A DNA stretch of 64,000 nucleotides from assembly GCF_000769405.2 (NCBI RefSeq), contig NZ_CP053440.1:558001-622000 (forward strand), given 5' to 3'. Each line of letters starts with the position of its first letter. Positions within the stretch are counted from its first letter, which is position 1. Both the position numbers and the translations under genes were made by a program. Below the pieces are notes generated by a model. The model did no database searches. It saw nothing but the letters and a program-made list of their open reading frames with translations, and was not told where the DNA came from. The stretch comes from Rhizobium brockwellii. Its GTDB lineage: Bacteria > Pseudomonadota > Alphaproteobacteria > Rhizobiales > Rhizobiaceae. Shown here in pieces: positions 9,068 through 17,907 of this stretch.

Positions 9068-9547
9068 ATGGACGTTCCGTTCAAAGACAAAGGCGGCCGA
9101 CAAAAGACCACAGCGACCGAAGGGCCCGGCCAGCAGGCACAGTATGCGCTTGGCGAGCAGATCGGCTTCTATCTGCGCCAGGCCAACCAGCGGCACGTGG
9201 CGATCTTTGCGAGCCTGATGGCGGAGAAGCTGACCACCACCCAATGGGCGGCGCTGGTCAGGCTGAAGGACCTGCAGCCCTGTTCGCAGGGCAATCTCGG
9301 CCGCGAGACCGCCATGGATATGGCGACCATCAAGGGCGTCGTCGATCGACTGGTGAAGCGTGGCCTCGTTCACACCGCCCCCGACGCGACCGACGCGCGC
9401 CGGCTGGTGCTGACGCTGACGCCGGAAGGCGAGGTGACAGTTGCCCGCAACCTGTCGGTCGCGCTGCAGATCTCGCAGGAAACGCTGAGCACGCTGACGC
9501 TTGCCGAGCGGATGATGCTGATGGAACTCCTTCAGAAGATCTGTTGA
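9068..9547 (+). CDS. MarR-family transcriptional regulator
   Basis: 159 residues from ATG 9068, preceded by GAGAGA; a TTG at 9056 is an alternative. Winged-helix core: TTTQWAALVRLKDL, then LGRETAMDMATIKGVVDRLVKRGLV as recognition region, then the wing TDARRLVLTLTPEGE. MarR dimers usually respond to small phenolic or carboxylic ligands. It follows the cysteine hydrolase by 55 bases on the same strand and precedes the beta-glucosidase by 33 bases, so it may be the local regulator of either block. Confidence 0.8.
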   Translation: MDVPFKDKGGRQKTTATEGPGQQAQYALGEQIGFYLRQANQRHVAIFASLMAEKLTTTQWAALVRLKDLQPCSQGNLGRETAMDMATIKGVVDRLVKRGLVHTAPDATDARRLVLTLTPEGEVTVARNLSVALQISQETLSTLTLAERMMLMELLQKIC

Positions 9548-9580
9548 CACACGCCTGATCCGCAGTACCGGAGACCAATC

Positions 9581-11923
9581 ATGTTCCAGCCGAGCGACGC
9601 CGACATTCGAGCGCTTGTCGATCAGATGACGGTGGCCGAAAAGGTCGATCTCCTGAGCGGGCGTGGCCTGTGGAAGACGGCATCGATCAGCAGGCTCGAT
9701 GTTCCTTCGATCGTCATGACCGATGGGGCCTATGGGGTGCGCTACTCGACCACCCAGATCGACGCCGGCGACAACGACGAAGACAGTCTGCGGGCGTTCC
9801 TCGATCTCGTCGGGCAACAGGGCGACGGATCGGGCGGCATGTTCGGTGCCACCCGTCCAGCCACGTGCTTTCCCAACGGCAATCTGCTCGGCTGTTCCTG
9901 GGATATTGATCTTGCCTATCGCATGGGCGCTGCACTGGCGGCCGAGTGCCAGGATTTCGGGGTTCATCTGCTTTTGGGGCCTGGCATCAACATAAGGCGC
10001 ACGCCGCTGGCCGGGCGGGCCTACGAGTATTATTCCGAGGATCCTGTTATCAGCGGCGACATGGCAGCAGCCGTCATCTGCGGATTGCAGGATAACGGCG
10101 TCGGCGCCTCGCTCAAGCATTTCGCCTGCAATAATTCGGAAATCGAGCGAACCACGACCAGTTCCGATGTCGATGAGCGCGCCCTGCGCGAAATATACTT
10201 GGCAGGCTTCGAGCGGGCCATCGAAAAGAGCGCGCCGTGGACCGTGATGAGCGCCTATAATCCGCTGAACGGCATCCAGGCCGCCGAACATCATTGGCTG
10301 CTGCGAACCGTGCTGCGCGATGAATGGGGCTATGACGGGCTTGTCCTGTCAGACTGGCACGCGATCAAGGATCGTGGCGCAGCACTCGATGCCGGCACCG
10401 AACTCGACATGCCGGAAAGCAAACCCCGCAAGGCGCGTCTCCATGCGGCGATCAACGCCGGCGACGTGGCGCCCGAGGTGATCGATGCGGCTTGCGCCAA
10501 TGTTCTGGCGTTCGTGCGCAAATGCAAGTCGAGCGAGCTGCGCGGCACGCCGGCGGATTTCGGGGCGCATCATGTGCTGGCGCGCGACATCGCGGCGGAA
10601 TCGATCGTGCTGCTGCGCAATGAGGGCCAGGCGCTGCCGCTCGATCCCGGCGGGCCGGGTGAGCTTCTCATTGTCGGCGACGGCGCCGTCACTCCTGTTA
10701 TCCAAGGCTCCGGCTCGGCCACCACCAATCCCTATCGCGTCGACAGTCCGTTCGTTCAGATTGCCGCGCGGGTAGGAGACAGTCTGAAGGTCCGGCATCT
10801 GCCCTTCTCGCCGGTCGCGCAGCCCGACGTGACGGCGTCGATCGCGGCGATCGTCGAAGCCGCGGAGCGTGCCGATGTAGTTGTCGTGTTTGCGGAAAAC
10901 GAGAAGAGCCGTCACGGCGAGGGCAACGACCGCGACACACTGAAGCTCGCCGCCAGCCACGATGCACTCATCACGGCGTTGGCGGCGACAGGTCGCAAGC
11001 TCGTCGTCGTGCTCTCGATGCCAGACACGGTCGAGATGCCATGGATTGGGGATGTCGACGCCGTCCTGGCCAGTTTCTATGCCGGGCAGGGCGGTGGCGA
11101 AGCACTGGCCCGCATCCTGTTTGGCGAGCAGAACCCGTGCGGCAAGCTCTCCGCCAGCATGCCGGTTCGCATGCAGGATATTCCGGGCTGGCACACCTAT
11201 CCGGGCGAGCATGGCCGGCATGTTTATAGCGAGGGCATTTTCGTCGGTTACCGGTTCTACGATCTGAAGGCGATAACGCCAGCCTTTCCGTTCGGACATG
11301 GGCTCAGCTACACCAAGTTCGCCTATGAGGATCTCAGGCTCGATACGCAGGAGATCACGCCCGGCGCCGGCTGCACCGCCTCCCTTACCGTCCGCAACAC
11401 AGGTACGGTTGCCGGCAAGGAAATCGTGCAACTCTATGTCCGGCCGATTAAGCCGGGTCTCAAACGACCCGTCCGTGAGCTTAAGTCTTTCACCAAGCTT
11501 CATCTGGCGCCAGGAGAAGCGAAGAGGGTAACGCTTGGGCTGGCGCAGCGCGATTTCCAGTATTTCGACACGTCGCGTTCGGCTTGGGTTCTTGACGCTG
11601 AGGCTTTTGTAATCGAAGCAGCTGCATCCTCCAGAGACATCCGCTTGTCGATCACCTTGCCATGCAGGTCTGAGGCTCCGGCCCTGCCGACGATTTCGGC
11701 CAATTCTCCGACAGCGCTTGTCTTTGCCCACCCGAACGCCGAGGCCGCTCTCGTTCGTTTCTTCGTCAGCAGGCTTTCGATCTCCGCTGCCGAAGCCATG
11801 GCCCTTCTTGCCAAGACAAAGGGCTCCTTTCTCGGCTTCTACGACACTTTGAGCTGGTATGTCGGAGACAGCGTCAAAGAGGCGGATATTGCCGGAGTCT
11901 TTTCAGAACTAAACCAACACTAG
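9581..11923 (+). CDS. GH3 beta-glucosidase
   Basis: 780 residues. GH3 N-terminal barrel with MTDGAYGVRY and the nucleophile motif GLVLSDWHA (Asp about residue 257); GH3 C-terminal sandwich with GSGSATTNPYRVDSP and FGHGLSYTKF; then a fibronectin-III-like domain (about 590-680, with RPVRELKSFTKLHLAPGE). A further ~90 residues follow, unusual for minimal GH3 enzymes and of unknown role (FVSRLSISAAEAMALLAKTK). No signal peptide, so it is probably cytoplasmic and acts on imported beta-glucosides. It is separated from the two other hydrolases by the ABC importer operon. Confidence 0.9.
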   Translation: MFQPSDADIRALVDQMTVAEKVDLLSGRGLWKTASISRLDVPSIVMTDGAYGVRYSTTQIDAGDNDEDSLRAFLDLVGQQGDGSGGMFGATRPATCFPNGNLLGCSWDIDLAYRMGAALAAECQDFGVHLLLGPGINIRRTPLAGRAYEYYSEDPVISGDMAAAVICGLQDNGVGASLKHFACNNSEIERTTTSSDVDERALREIYLAGFERAIEKSAPWTVMSAYNPLNGIQAAEHHWLLRTVLRDEWGYDGLVLSDWHAIKDRGAALDAGTELDMPESKPRKARLHAAINAGDVAPEVIDAACANVLAFVRKCKSSELRGTPADFGAHHVLARDIAAESIVLLRNEGQALPLDPGGPGELLIVGDGAVTPVIQGSGSATTNPYRVDSPFVQIAARVGDSLKVRHLPFSPVAQPDVTASIAAIVEAAERADVVVVFAENEKSRHGEGNDRDTLKLAASHDALITALAATGRKLVVVLSMPDTVEMPWIGDVDAVLASFYAGQGGGEALARILFGEQNPCGKLSASMPVRMQDIPGWHTYPGEHGRHVYSEGIFVGYRFYDLKAITPAFPFGHGLSYTKFAYEDLRLDTQEITPGAGCTASLTVRNTGTVAGKEIVQLYVRPIKPGLKRPVRELKSFTKLHLAPGEAKRVTLGLAQRDFQYFDTSRSAWVLDAEAFVIEAAASSRDIRLSITLPCRSEAPALPTISANSPTALVFAHPNAEAALVRFFVSRLSISAAEAMALLAKTKGSFLGFYDTLSWYVGDSVKEADIAGVFSELNQH

Positions 11924-11939
11924 ATTGAGGCCCGCAGGA

Positions 11940-12269
11940 ATGACGATCCAGACGAACCTGACTGACCCGCTGCTGACGGCCGAGCACTGGATGGAAGCGG
12001 GCCGAGCTGTTGCGATTGCGACGGTGATCGAGACGTGGGGTTCGGCGCCGCGTCCGGTTGGCAGTCATCTGGTGGTCGATGGTGATGGCAACTTCGAGGG
12101 TTCGGTTTCCGGTGGCTGCGTCGAGGGTTCGGTGGTTACCGCCGCTGCCGAGGTGATTGCCGCCGGCAAGGCGCAGATGCTCGAATTCGGCGTTGCGGAC
12201 GAGACCGCCTGGCGCGCCGGGCTGTCGTGCGGCGGGCGCATCCGTGTCTTCGTCGAGAGGCTGGGTTGA
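11940..12269 (+). CDS. XdhC/CoxI family protein, N-terminal half
   Basis: 109 residues from ATG 11940. It matches only the N-terminal XdhC/CoxI domain: VIETWGSAPRPVGSHLVV, then GSVSGGCVEGSVV, then LSCGGRIRVFVERL. XdhC proteins insert sulfurated molybdenum cofactor into xanthine-dehydrogenase-type enzymes. The Rossmann half is a separate downstream gene whose start overlaps this stop (TGATG), so the two polypeptides probably form one functional unit. This split arrangement is known in rhizobia. Confidence 0.8.
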   Translation: MTIQTNLTDPLLTAEHWMEAGRAVAIATVIETWGSAPRPVGSHLVVDGDGNFEGSVSGGCVEGSVVTAAAEVIAAGKAQMLEFGVADETAWRAGLSCGGRIRVFVERLG

Positions 12270-12964
12270 TGCTCCGCGACAGCCTGCAGCGTTTGAACGC
12301 CGCGCGCCGGAAGCGTCTCGCCGTCGTGCTGCTGACAGATTTTCGGGGAGAAGAGCATATCTTCCTGGAAGGGGATCCGGTCGAGCCGCCATTTGCCGCG
12401 CTCGTCGAAGGCGCCTTTCGGTCTGGCCGCTCGATGGCTTTCAACACGATAGATGCCAGCGGCTTCCTCAATGTCTACATACCTGCCCCGCGCATCGCCG
12501 TCATCGGCGCCGTCCATATCAGCCAGTATCTGACGCCGATGGCAAGGTTGGCCGGCTTCGATGTGCGCATCATCGATCCGCGCACAGCCTTTGCGACGCG
12601 TGATCGCTTTCCCGATGTGCAGATGTGCACCGATTGGCCCGTTGATGCATTGATGGCGGATCCACTCGACTGCTATACCGCCTTAGTCGCACTCACCCAT
12701 GATCCCAAGATCGATGATTTTCCCCTGGCCGAGGCATTGCACACCGGCTGCTTCTATATCGGCGCGCTCGGCAGCCGAAAGACCCACGCAGCGCGGATAG
12801 GCCGCCTTGCCGCATACGGCTTCGGTGCCGATGCGCTTTCGACGATCCATGCGCCGATCGGGCTCGACATCGGCGCATCCAATCCAGCTGAGATCGCCGT
12901 AGCGATCCTTGCTCAGGTCATCAAAGCGCTTCGCACGAGCAGCCGCCAGACGATGCCTGCGTAG
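12269..12964 (+). CDS. XdhC/CoxI family protein, C-terminal (Rossmann) half
   Basis: 231 residues from ATG 12269. It carries the XdhC_C Rossmann domain: IAVIGAVHISQYL, the loop ALTHDPKIDDFPLAEA, YIGALGSRKTHAAR and the C-terminal IHAPIGLDIGASNPAEIAVA. An upstream GTG-type extension from 12227 is not favoured because the ATG couples to the previous stop. It should act with the preceding small protein in maturing a molybdenum hydroxylase. No xdhA/xdhB or cox genes lie in the window. Confidence 0.82.
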   Translation: MLRDSLQRLNAARRKRLAVVLLTDFRGEEHIFLEGDPVEPPFAALVEGAFRSGRSMAFNTIDASGFLNVYIPAPRIAVIGAVHISQYLTPMARLAGFDVRIIDPRTAFATRDRFPDVQMCTDWPVDALMADPLDCYTALVALTHDPKIDDFPLAEALHTGCFYIGALGSRKTHAARIGRLAAYGFGADALSTIHAPIGLDIGASNPAEIAVAILAQVIKALRTSSRQTMPA

Positions 12965-13144
12965 CGCCTATGGAGAGGCTCGCCCTCCGACGATGACGAA
13001 GATGGAAAATAGCTTGCCTGAACGCTAAGCTGCTGCAAGGGGTTGTTTCGAAAACGCATTGCTGCCGAGGTAAAAGCCGCTGCACGTTCGGTACCTCGCA
13101 ACCTGGAGCGGAGGACGCTGCGGCGTTGGTGGATCGGGAAAGAG

Positions 13145-13768
13145 ATGCGAGCAAAGCCGAATGTATCAATCGTCGTGCTGGCGGCTGGCTTGGCAACGCG
13201 CATGGGCTCGAATGGCGGGCACAAGCTGTTGGCCATGTTTGACGGAATGCCGCTCGTGCGTCGCTCGGCTTTGGTCGCCAACGCCAGTACCGCCCTTTCC
13301 ATCATCGTCGTCGTCGGCCATCGGCAAGACGATATCCGCGAGGTTCTCACCGGCCTGCCCGTGCATATTATCGTCAATCCAGACTACCGAGCGGGCATGT
13401 CGAGTTCACTGGCGGCCGGATTTGCCGCTGCTGTAGCCGACGGCGCCGATGGTGTTCTGATCTTGCTTGCCGATATGCCAGGCATTTCTACAGACAATCT
13501 GAATCAGCTGATTGACGCGTTCCAAGTCGCGGACGGCGCGCCAATCGTTTGCGCCGCTTCTGAGGGTATGCCAGGCAATCCGGTAATCTTGCCACGGTCC
13601 CTTAACGACAGCGTTCTCCGCTTGAGGGGCGATATCGGTGCCCGCGACCTGATCAGAACATCGGGGCTGCAGGTCATTGAGGTCGAGATAGGAACCGCGG
13701 CGCTAACCGATGTCGATACCGCCGAGGCGATTGTCGCTGCCGGTGGCATTCCTGTTGAGGACTGCTAA
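13145..13768 (+). CDS. MobA/MocA-like NTP transferase
   Basis: 207 residues from ATG 13145; an earlier TTG at 13043 would add 34 unconvincing residues. The nucleotide-binding loop VVLAAGLATRMGSNGGHKLL is a slightly expanded form of the usual LAAGxSxRMGxxK. LLADMPGI (metal-binding Asp) and GNPVILPRSL follow. By family it transfers CMP or GMP to molybdopterin (MocA/MobA-like). It sits 180 bases after the XdhC pair, as expected for a cofactor set serving xanthine- or CO-dehydrogenase-type enzymes. Confidence 0.78.
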   Translation: MRAKPNVSIVVLAAGLATRMGSNGGHKLLAMFDGMPLVRRSALVANASTALSIIVVVGHRQDDIREVLTGLPVHIIVNPDYRAGMSSSLAAGFAAAVADGADGVLILLADMPGISTDNLNQLIDAFQVADGAPIVCAASEGMPGNPVILPRSLNDSVLRLRGDIGARDLIRTSGLQVIEVEIGTAALTDVDTAEAIVAAGGIPVEDC

Positions 13769-14258
13769 GCGATGCCGCCGCTCGACCCAGCGGATTCTCA
13801 CGGCTTCTGAGCGCCTACGGTGAAGAGTTCCACGTCACCGTGGTCGTCCGTCATGCGGTCTTAGCCCGATCGGGCGCCAGTAATCCGACACGCGGAATTT
13901 TTCATAGCTGTTGAACGAGATCGCCAGCCTAGGTGGGCTCAGATTGCTGGAAGCACTCCTCCCTTCGAGATTTTCATCACGAATTCCACAGTCGAGGCCT
14001 TGTGCAGCCAATCCCGCTTGCGTACCGCAAGATCGCTCCCGATGTCGTCGGCGCTCAGGTCGCCCGCAAGATGGAAAGACGTGGTCGTTAGTTCGAAACC
14101 TGCTCAAGAGCAGGGTTCTGGTGAACCTCTTGCGCTTTTGAAACCATTTGCAATCCCCGGCAATTCGCGCCAATCAATCGACCGCAACGGTGGAGCGCTT
14201 GAAATTCATCAGCGGAAAAACCATCTGACGCGCGACTTCTGCAAAATGGGGATTTTCG
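13769..14258. other. intergenic region, no gene seen apart from a promoter candidate
   Basis: 490 bases between the NTP transferase and htpG. Frames on both strands (for example 13835-14173 minus and 13911-14141 plus) show no family motifs and look like chance frames in GC-rich DNA. The only supported element is the heat-shock-like promoter at 14198-14226. Confidence 0.5.
14198..14226 (+). promoter_or_regulatory. RpoH (heat-shock sigma factor) promoter candidate of htpG
   Basis: CTTGAAA (14198-14204), a 16-base spacer and CCATCT (14221-14226) match the sigma-32 type consensus CTTGAAA / CCATNT closely. It would give a leader of about 25-30 bases before the htpG ATG. htpG is an RpoH target in many proteobacteria, which supports the reading. 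Confidence 0.55.
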
Positions 14259-16151
14259 ATGACGACAGTAGAAGAGCGGCAGCCTGAGCAACATGCATTC
14301 GAAGCCGATGTCAGTCGGCTGCTGCACATGATGGTGCATTCGGTTTATTCCGACAAAGATGTCTTCCTCCGGGAATTGATCTCGAACGCGGCGGATGCCT
14401 GCGAAAAGCTGCGTTACGACTCGATTTCCCAGCCGCAACTCTCGGCCGACGGTATACAGCCGGGAATTCTGGTGACCCTCAATGAAGAGGCGCTGACGCT
14501 TGTCGTCGAGGACAACGGCATCGGCATGAGCCGGAGCGAGATGATCGACGCGCTTGGCACGATCGCGCGCTCGGGGACAAAGGCGTTCATGGAGCGGCTT
14601 GAGGCTGCTAAGGCCGGCGAGAAGGCTGAACTGATCGGTCAATTCGGCGTCGGATTCTATTCCTCATTCATGGTGGCAGACAAGGTCGATGTGATCTCAC
14701 GGCGTGCGGGTCAGGAGGAAGCCTGGAAGTGGTCGTCCGACGGCAAGGGAAGCTACGACATCGTCGCGGCCGATTCCGTCGAGGCGCCGACGAGGGGTAC
14801 CCGCGTCGTTCTGCATCTCATGGAAGATGCAAAAAGATACACCAACAAGTGGACTGTCGAAAAGATCATTCGCGATCAGTCCGGCCACGTACCTGTTCCC
14901 ATTCGCCTCGTCGATAAGGACGCGGCCGAGCCGTCGCAGATCTCCGATGGAGCCGCGCTCTGGACCAAGCAGAAGAGCGAAATTTCCAAACAGGATTACG
15001 ACGATTTCTACCGTGGCGTTTCGGGTCAATACGATGAGCCGCTGACCAACGTGCATTTCCGCGCCGAGGGCCGGCACGAATATACGACGCTGGCCTTCGT
15101 ACCCGGTTCCCAGCCTTTCGATCTGTTTGATCCGGATCGCAAGGGTCGGATGAAGCTCTACGTGAAGCGCGTCTTCATCACCGATGACGCCGAGTTACTG
15201 CCGCGTTACCTGCGGTTCGTGCGCGGTATCGTCGATACGTCCGATCTGCCGCTCAACATTTCCCGCGAGATGATCCAGGAGAGCCCGGTTCTCACCGCGA
15301 TCCGTAAAGGCGTAACCAGCCGAATTCTTACCGCATTGGAGAAAATGGCCGACAGCGAAACCGAGACGTTCGGCATATTCTGGGGCCTCTTCGGGGCAAT
15401 CGTCAAGGAAGGTATCTACGAAGACTTCGAGCGCCGCCCGCAATTGCTCAAGCTGGCGCGTTTCCACACAACGGCTGTCGAAGGCGCGACACGGAGCCTG
15501 ACGGAATACGTGGCAGCCATGAAGGAGGGGCAGTCGTCTATCTATTACATCAGCGGCTCGAACCTGGAGCAGTTGAATGGTTCACCACAGCTCGAGGGCT
15601 TCCGGGCCAAGGGGATCGAAGTGCTGCTTTTGACCGATTCCGTAGACAGCTTCTGGCCCACCAATGTCCCTGATTTCGAGGGCAAGGTATTCAAATCGGT
15701 CACCCAGGGCCTTGCCGATTTGAATGACATCGCCGGCGAGGCAGGCACCGACGAGCAAAAACAGGAAGCCTCTTCCGAGGTTGCCGCTTTCATCGATTTC
15801 GCGCGCGGTGCTCTCGGCCAGGAGGTCGCCGATGTGCGTGTCTCCGGTCGATTGACGGAAAGTGCGGTCTGCCTGGTTGCTTCCGAGCACGGGCCTGATC
15901 GACAACTTGAGAAAATCCTCCAAGGGGCAGGGCGGCTGCAGACGGCTTCGAAGCCCGTTTTAGAAATCAACGCACAGAGCCAGCTCGTCAGAAGCATCGC
16001 ATCGATGGACGATCATGCCTTTCGTGAGGATGCTGCGTGGCTCCTCCTCGATGAGGCCCGCATTCTTGATGGCGATAAGCCGGCGAACCCACGGGCATTT
16101 GCGGAGCGGCAGGCAAGATTGTTTGCCTTGGCGATGGGACACGGCAAATAA
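14259..16151 (+). CDS. htpG: molecular chaperone HtpG (Hsp90)
   Basis: 630 residues, full length for bacterial Hsp90. The GHKL ATPase domain shows ELISNAADACEKLRYDS, VEDNGIGMS, GTIARSGTKAFM and GQFGVGFYSSFMVADKV. The middle domain has LPLNISREMIQESPVL, and the C-terminal dimerisation domain ends without a eukaryotic MEEVD tail, as expected. It is an ATP-dependent cytosolic chaperone for late folding of client proteins. It stands alone, with a heat-shock-like promoter about 30 bases upstream. In rhizobia htpG can be chromosomal or on large replicons, so it does not decide the replicon type. Confidence 0.97.
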   Translation: MTTVEERQPEQHAFEADVSRLLHMMVHSVYSDKDVFLRELISNAADACEKLRYDSISQPQLSADGIQPGILVTLNEEALTLVVEDNGIGMSRSEMIDALGTIARSGTKAFMERLEAAKAGEKAELIGQFGVGFYSSFMVADKVDVISRRAGQEEAWKWSSDGKGSYDIVAADSVEAPTRGTRVVLHLMEDAKRYTNKWTVEKIIRDQSGHVPVPIRLVDKDAAEPSQISDGAALWTKQKSEISKQDYDDFYRGVSGQYDEPLTNVHFRAEGRHEYTTLAFVPGSQPFDLFDPDRKGRMKLYVKRVFITDDAELLPRYLRFVRGIVDTSDLPLNISREMIQESPVLTAIRKGVTSRILTALEKMADSETETFGIFWGLFGAIVKEGIYEDFERRPQLLKLARFHTTAVEGATRSLTEYVAAMKEGQSSIYYISGSNLEQLNGSPQLEGFRAKGIEVLLLTDSVDSFWPTNVPDFEGKVFKSVTQGLADLNDIAGEAGTDEQKQEASSEVAAFIDFARGALGQEVADVRVSGRLTESAVCLVASEHGPDRQLEKILQGAGRLQTASKPVLEINAQSQLVRSIASMDDHAFREDAAWLLLDEARILDGDKPANPRAFAERQARLFALAMGHGK

Positions 16152-16561
16152 AGGTTCACTACGGATCTTGGTCCATTTGGGCCGAGGTCCCTTATGCGTA
16201 TCAAGACCAACTGCCCCGTTCGTGATCTCTTCGACCAGGCGGTCGAAAATTGGTACGCGAACCGAACTCCGGCGCAATTTCCCGATAGTCGGCGATGTTA
16301 TAACCGATATGGGACATCGGTGAGCTGTGGCATGTTGGAAGTGTGTCCTCTCTCGGAATCAGTATCAGCCAAGGGAGGGCGTTTGGAAGCGGCAACGTTC
16401 GCTCCATATGAGCCCACTGGAGCCTCTTGTCGTCTCAGCTCCCGTGGCTCCGGTGTCGCCGGGGTATGGACCAACGGCGCAATAGTCGTTATTTCCACGC
16501 CATGTTGCGATGCTGAAAACGTCGCTGAAACATCACCGCAGATACCCAAGGCTCTTTTAAA
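16152..16561. other. intergenic region, nothing recognised
   Basis: 410 bases between htpG and the SyrB-like gene. Frames at 16194-16565 (plus) and 16298-16549 (minus) have no recognisable motif. No terminator with a T-run was found directly after htpG. Confidence 0.4.
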
Positions 16562-17224
16562 GTGAAAAAAGTGCAGCGCAGCTTTGCCGTCGAGTACAAA
16601 TCAGGTCGGCGAAAACTCAACTCCAAACCGAGCTCGATCTGGGCAGACACGGATCTCAAGTCCGTTGCGCAAGATATGCAGGACGAGGCAATGCCATTTA
16701 TGTCATTGTCTCCTCAGGCACGAAGCACCGCAATGCTTGTATCCGAAGAAGAACAGGCCGGGCCATTATTGACACTGCCGATCGAGCAAGAGACAAATGC
16801 ATCGGCTTTACAGGAGACCATAATGGCCGACGAAAAAGATACGACAACCCATGCTGACACGCCGGCCGCAGCCGCGCCCGATGTTCCGAAGAAGGTGCGC
16901 AAACCTCGCGCCAAGAAGGTGGTGCCTGAAACCGCCTCAGCCGCCGCTTCTTTGCAACCGGCAGCGGCTTCGGGTGCCAAAGCTGGAAAGCAGACGAGAG
17001 GACGCAAAGCAAAGCCTGACGAAGGGACGACGAGTGCCAAGCGTGTACCTGTCAAACGTGCTCCGAAGGCTGTGTCGATAGCGGCTGCACCGTCGGTGGC
17101 GGCAGTTGATGAGATCGCGGATCTTCTGCAGCTCGAAGAGGAAAACCAGAGACTGCGCAAGCTGCTGGCGGAGAAGCTCCGCGCTGAAAATGCCGATCTG
17201 CGAAAGCGACTCAACCTCGGTTGA
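16562..17224 (+). CDS. SyrB-like regulator (long form, internal start at 16823 likely used)
   Basis: 220 residues from GTG 16562. The first ~45 residues (SFAVEYKSGRRK and SIWADTDLKSVAQDM) match the head of rhizobial SyrB2-like proteins. From residue 88 (MADEKDTTTHAD) the sequence looks like SyrB itself: an Ala/Lys/Arg-rich linker and a C-terminal heptad segment LLQLEEENQRLRKLLAEKL. The ATG at 16823 has AGGAG eight bases upstream, a much better ribosome site than the GTG, and would give 133 residues. SyrB in Sinorhizobium represses syrM in the symbiosis regulatory circuit; whether this copy does so is unknown. It may be two overlapping reading units or a fusion. Confidence 0.7.
   Translation: MKKVQRSFAVEYKSGRRKLNSKPSSIWADTDLKSVAQDMQDEAMPFMSLSPQARSTAMLVSEEEQAGPLLTLPIEQETNASALQETIMADEKDTTTHADTPAAAAPDVPKKVRKPRAKKVVPETASAAASLQPAAASGAKAGKQTRGRKAKPDEGTTSAKRVPVKRAPKAVSIAAAPSVAAVDEIADLLQLEEENQRLRKLLAEKLRAENADLRKRLNLG
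16811..16825 (+). promoter_or_regulatory. ribosome binding site deciding an internal SyrB start
   Basis: AGGAG at 16812-16816 is correctly spaced before ATG 16823, in frame within the longer SyrB-like gene. It implies that a short SyrB form of 133 residues is made, alone or in addition to the long form. Confidence 0.5.
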
Positions 17225-17280
17225 TCGGCAGCAGACGGTCAAGCGCTGGCCGCATTCTCATGCTTATTGAAGTTTAGATT

Positions 17281-17313
17281 TTGGCGGCGGTTCGTTCTGC
17301 CGCCAACGTTTTT
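17281..17313 (+). terminator. intrinsic terminator after the first SyrB-like gene
   Basis: Stem TTGGCGGC (17281-17288) pairs perfectly with GCCGCCAA (17299-17306) around a 10-base loop and is followed by CGTTTTT. It lies 56 bases after the stop, so the two SyrB-like genes are probably separate transcription units. Confidence 0.65.
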
Positions 17314-17355
17314 GCTCGCAGTTTGCATACGCAGTAGAATTCGAGGTCGAATAAA

Positions 17356-17907
17356 ATGGCGTCTCCATGGAAACTTCTTGCTGGGCTGGTGTCACGGCGA
17401 CGCCCGCAGAAGCAAGAGCAGGACTCGACCGATGATGTGAAGCCGGACGTATCAGCCATCGTCGAGCCGACTGAAACGGCAACCGACAACCGGTCGAAAG
17501 CCGCAGACCGCGCGGCCAACGAAAAGCCGGTCACTCACGAACAACACAAGGCGGTGTCGCATCATGCCGAAGAAGCGGTAAGCAGTGTTGATGACACGGC
17601 AGATGTCGAAAGCGCGACGCGTGAGAAAGCGGTTGATCCGGCCTTGTCCAATGAGGCCGACGTAGCCGGGCAGCCCTCACCAAAAGCATTGCCAGTAGGC
17701 GAAGGTCGAACGCGAAAGCGCAGCAGGCGGAGCAACAAAGCGAAAACGATTGCTGTCGTTCTTCCACCTTCTCCAGGCGCTACCGCCGTTTCTGACGACG
17801 CAGTCAGCCTGGATGGAGAAATCAGGCTGCTCCGGGATCAGCTGGCGACGAAGCTTAGGCTGCAAAACGCACAACTGAAGAGGATGCTGGATCGGTTCCA
17901 GCGCTGA
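17356..17907 (+). CDS. SyrB2-like rhizobial protein
   Basis: 183 residues. The start MASPWKLLAGLVSRRRPQ is basic, followed by a long charged and Ala-rich low-complexity region and a basic cluster (RTRKRSRRSNKAK). The C-terminus has a heptad-like segment EIRLLRDQLATKLRLQNAQL ending KRMLDRF, equivalent to the tail of SyrB-type proteins (the preceding gene ends LRAENADLRKRL). It is a paralogue in the same family, arranged in tandem. Function is unproven; a DNA- or protein-binding regulatory role is assumed from SyrB. Confidence 0.65.
   Translation: MASPWKLLAGLVSRRRPQKQEQDSTDDVKPDVSAIVEPTETATDNRSKAADRAANEKPVTHEQHKAVSHHAEEAVSSVDDTADVESATREKAVDPALSNEADVAGQPSPKALPVGEGRTRKRSRRSNKAKTIAVVLPPSPGATAVSDDAVSLDGEIRLLRDQLATKLRLQNAQLKRMLDRFQR

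Noticed and set aside
9068..9547. A second HpaR
   Set aside because: It is MarR family, but the sequence lacks the HpaR start pattern and no hpa genes or TTAACATG site are near.
8930..11731. Long minus-strand frames (454 and 460 codons)
   Set aside because: They run opposite the MarR and GH3 genes and encode no recognisable domain.
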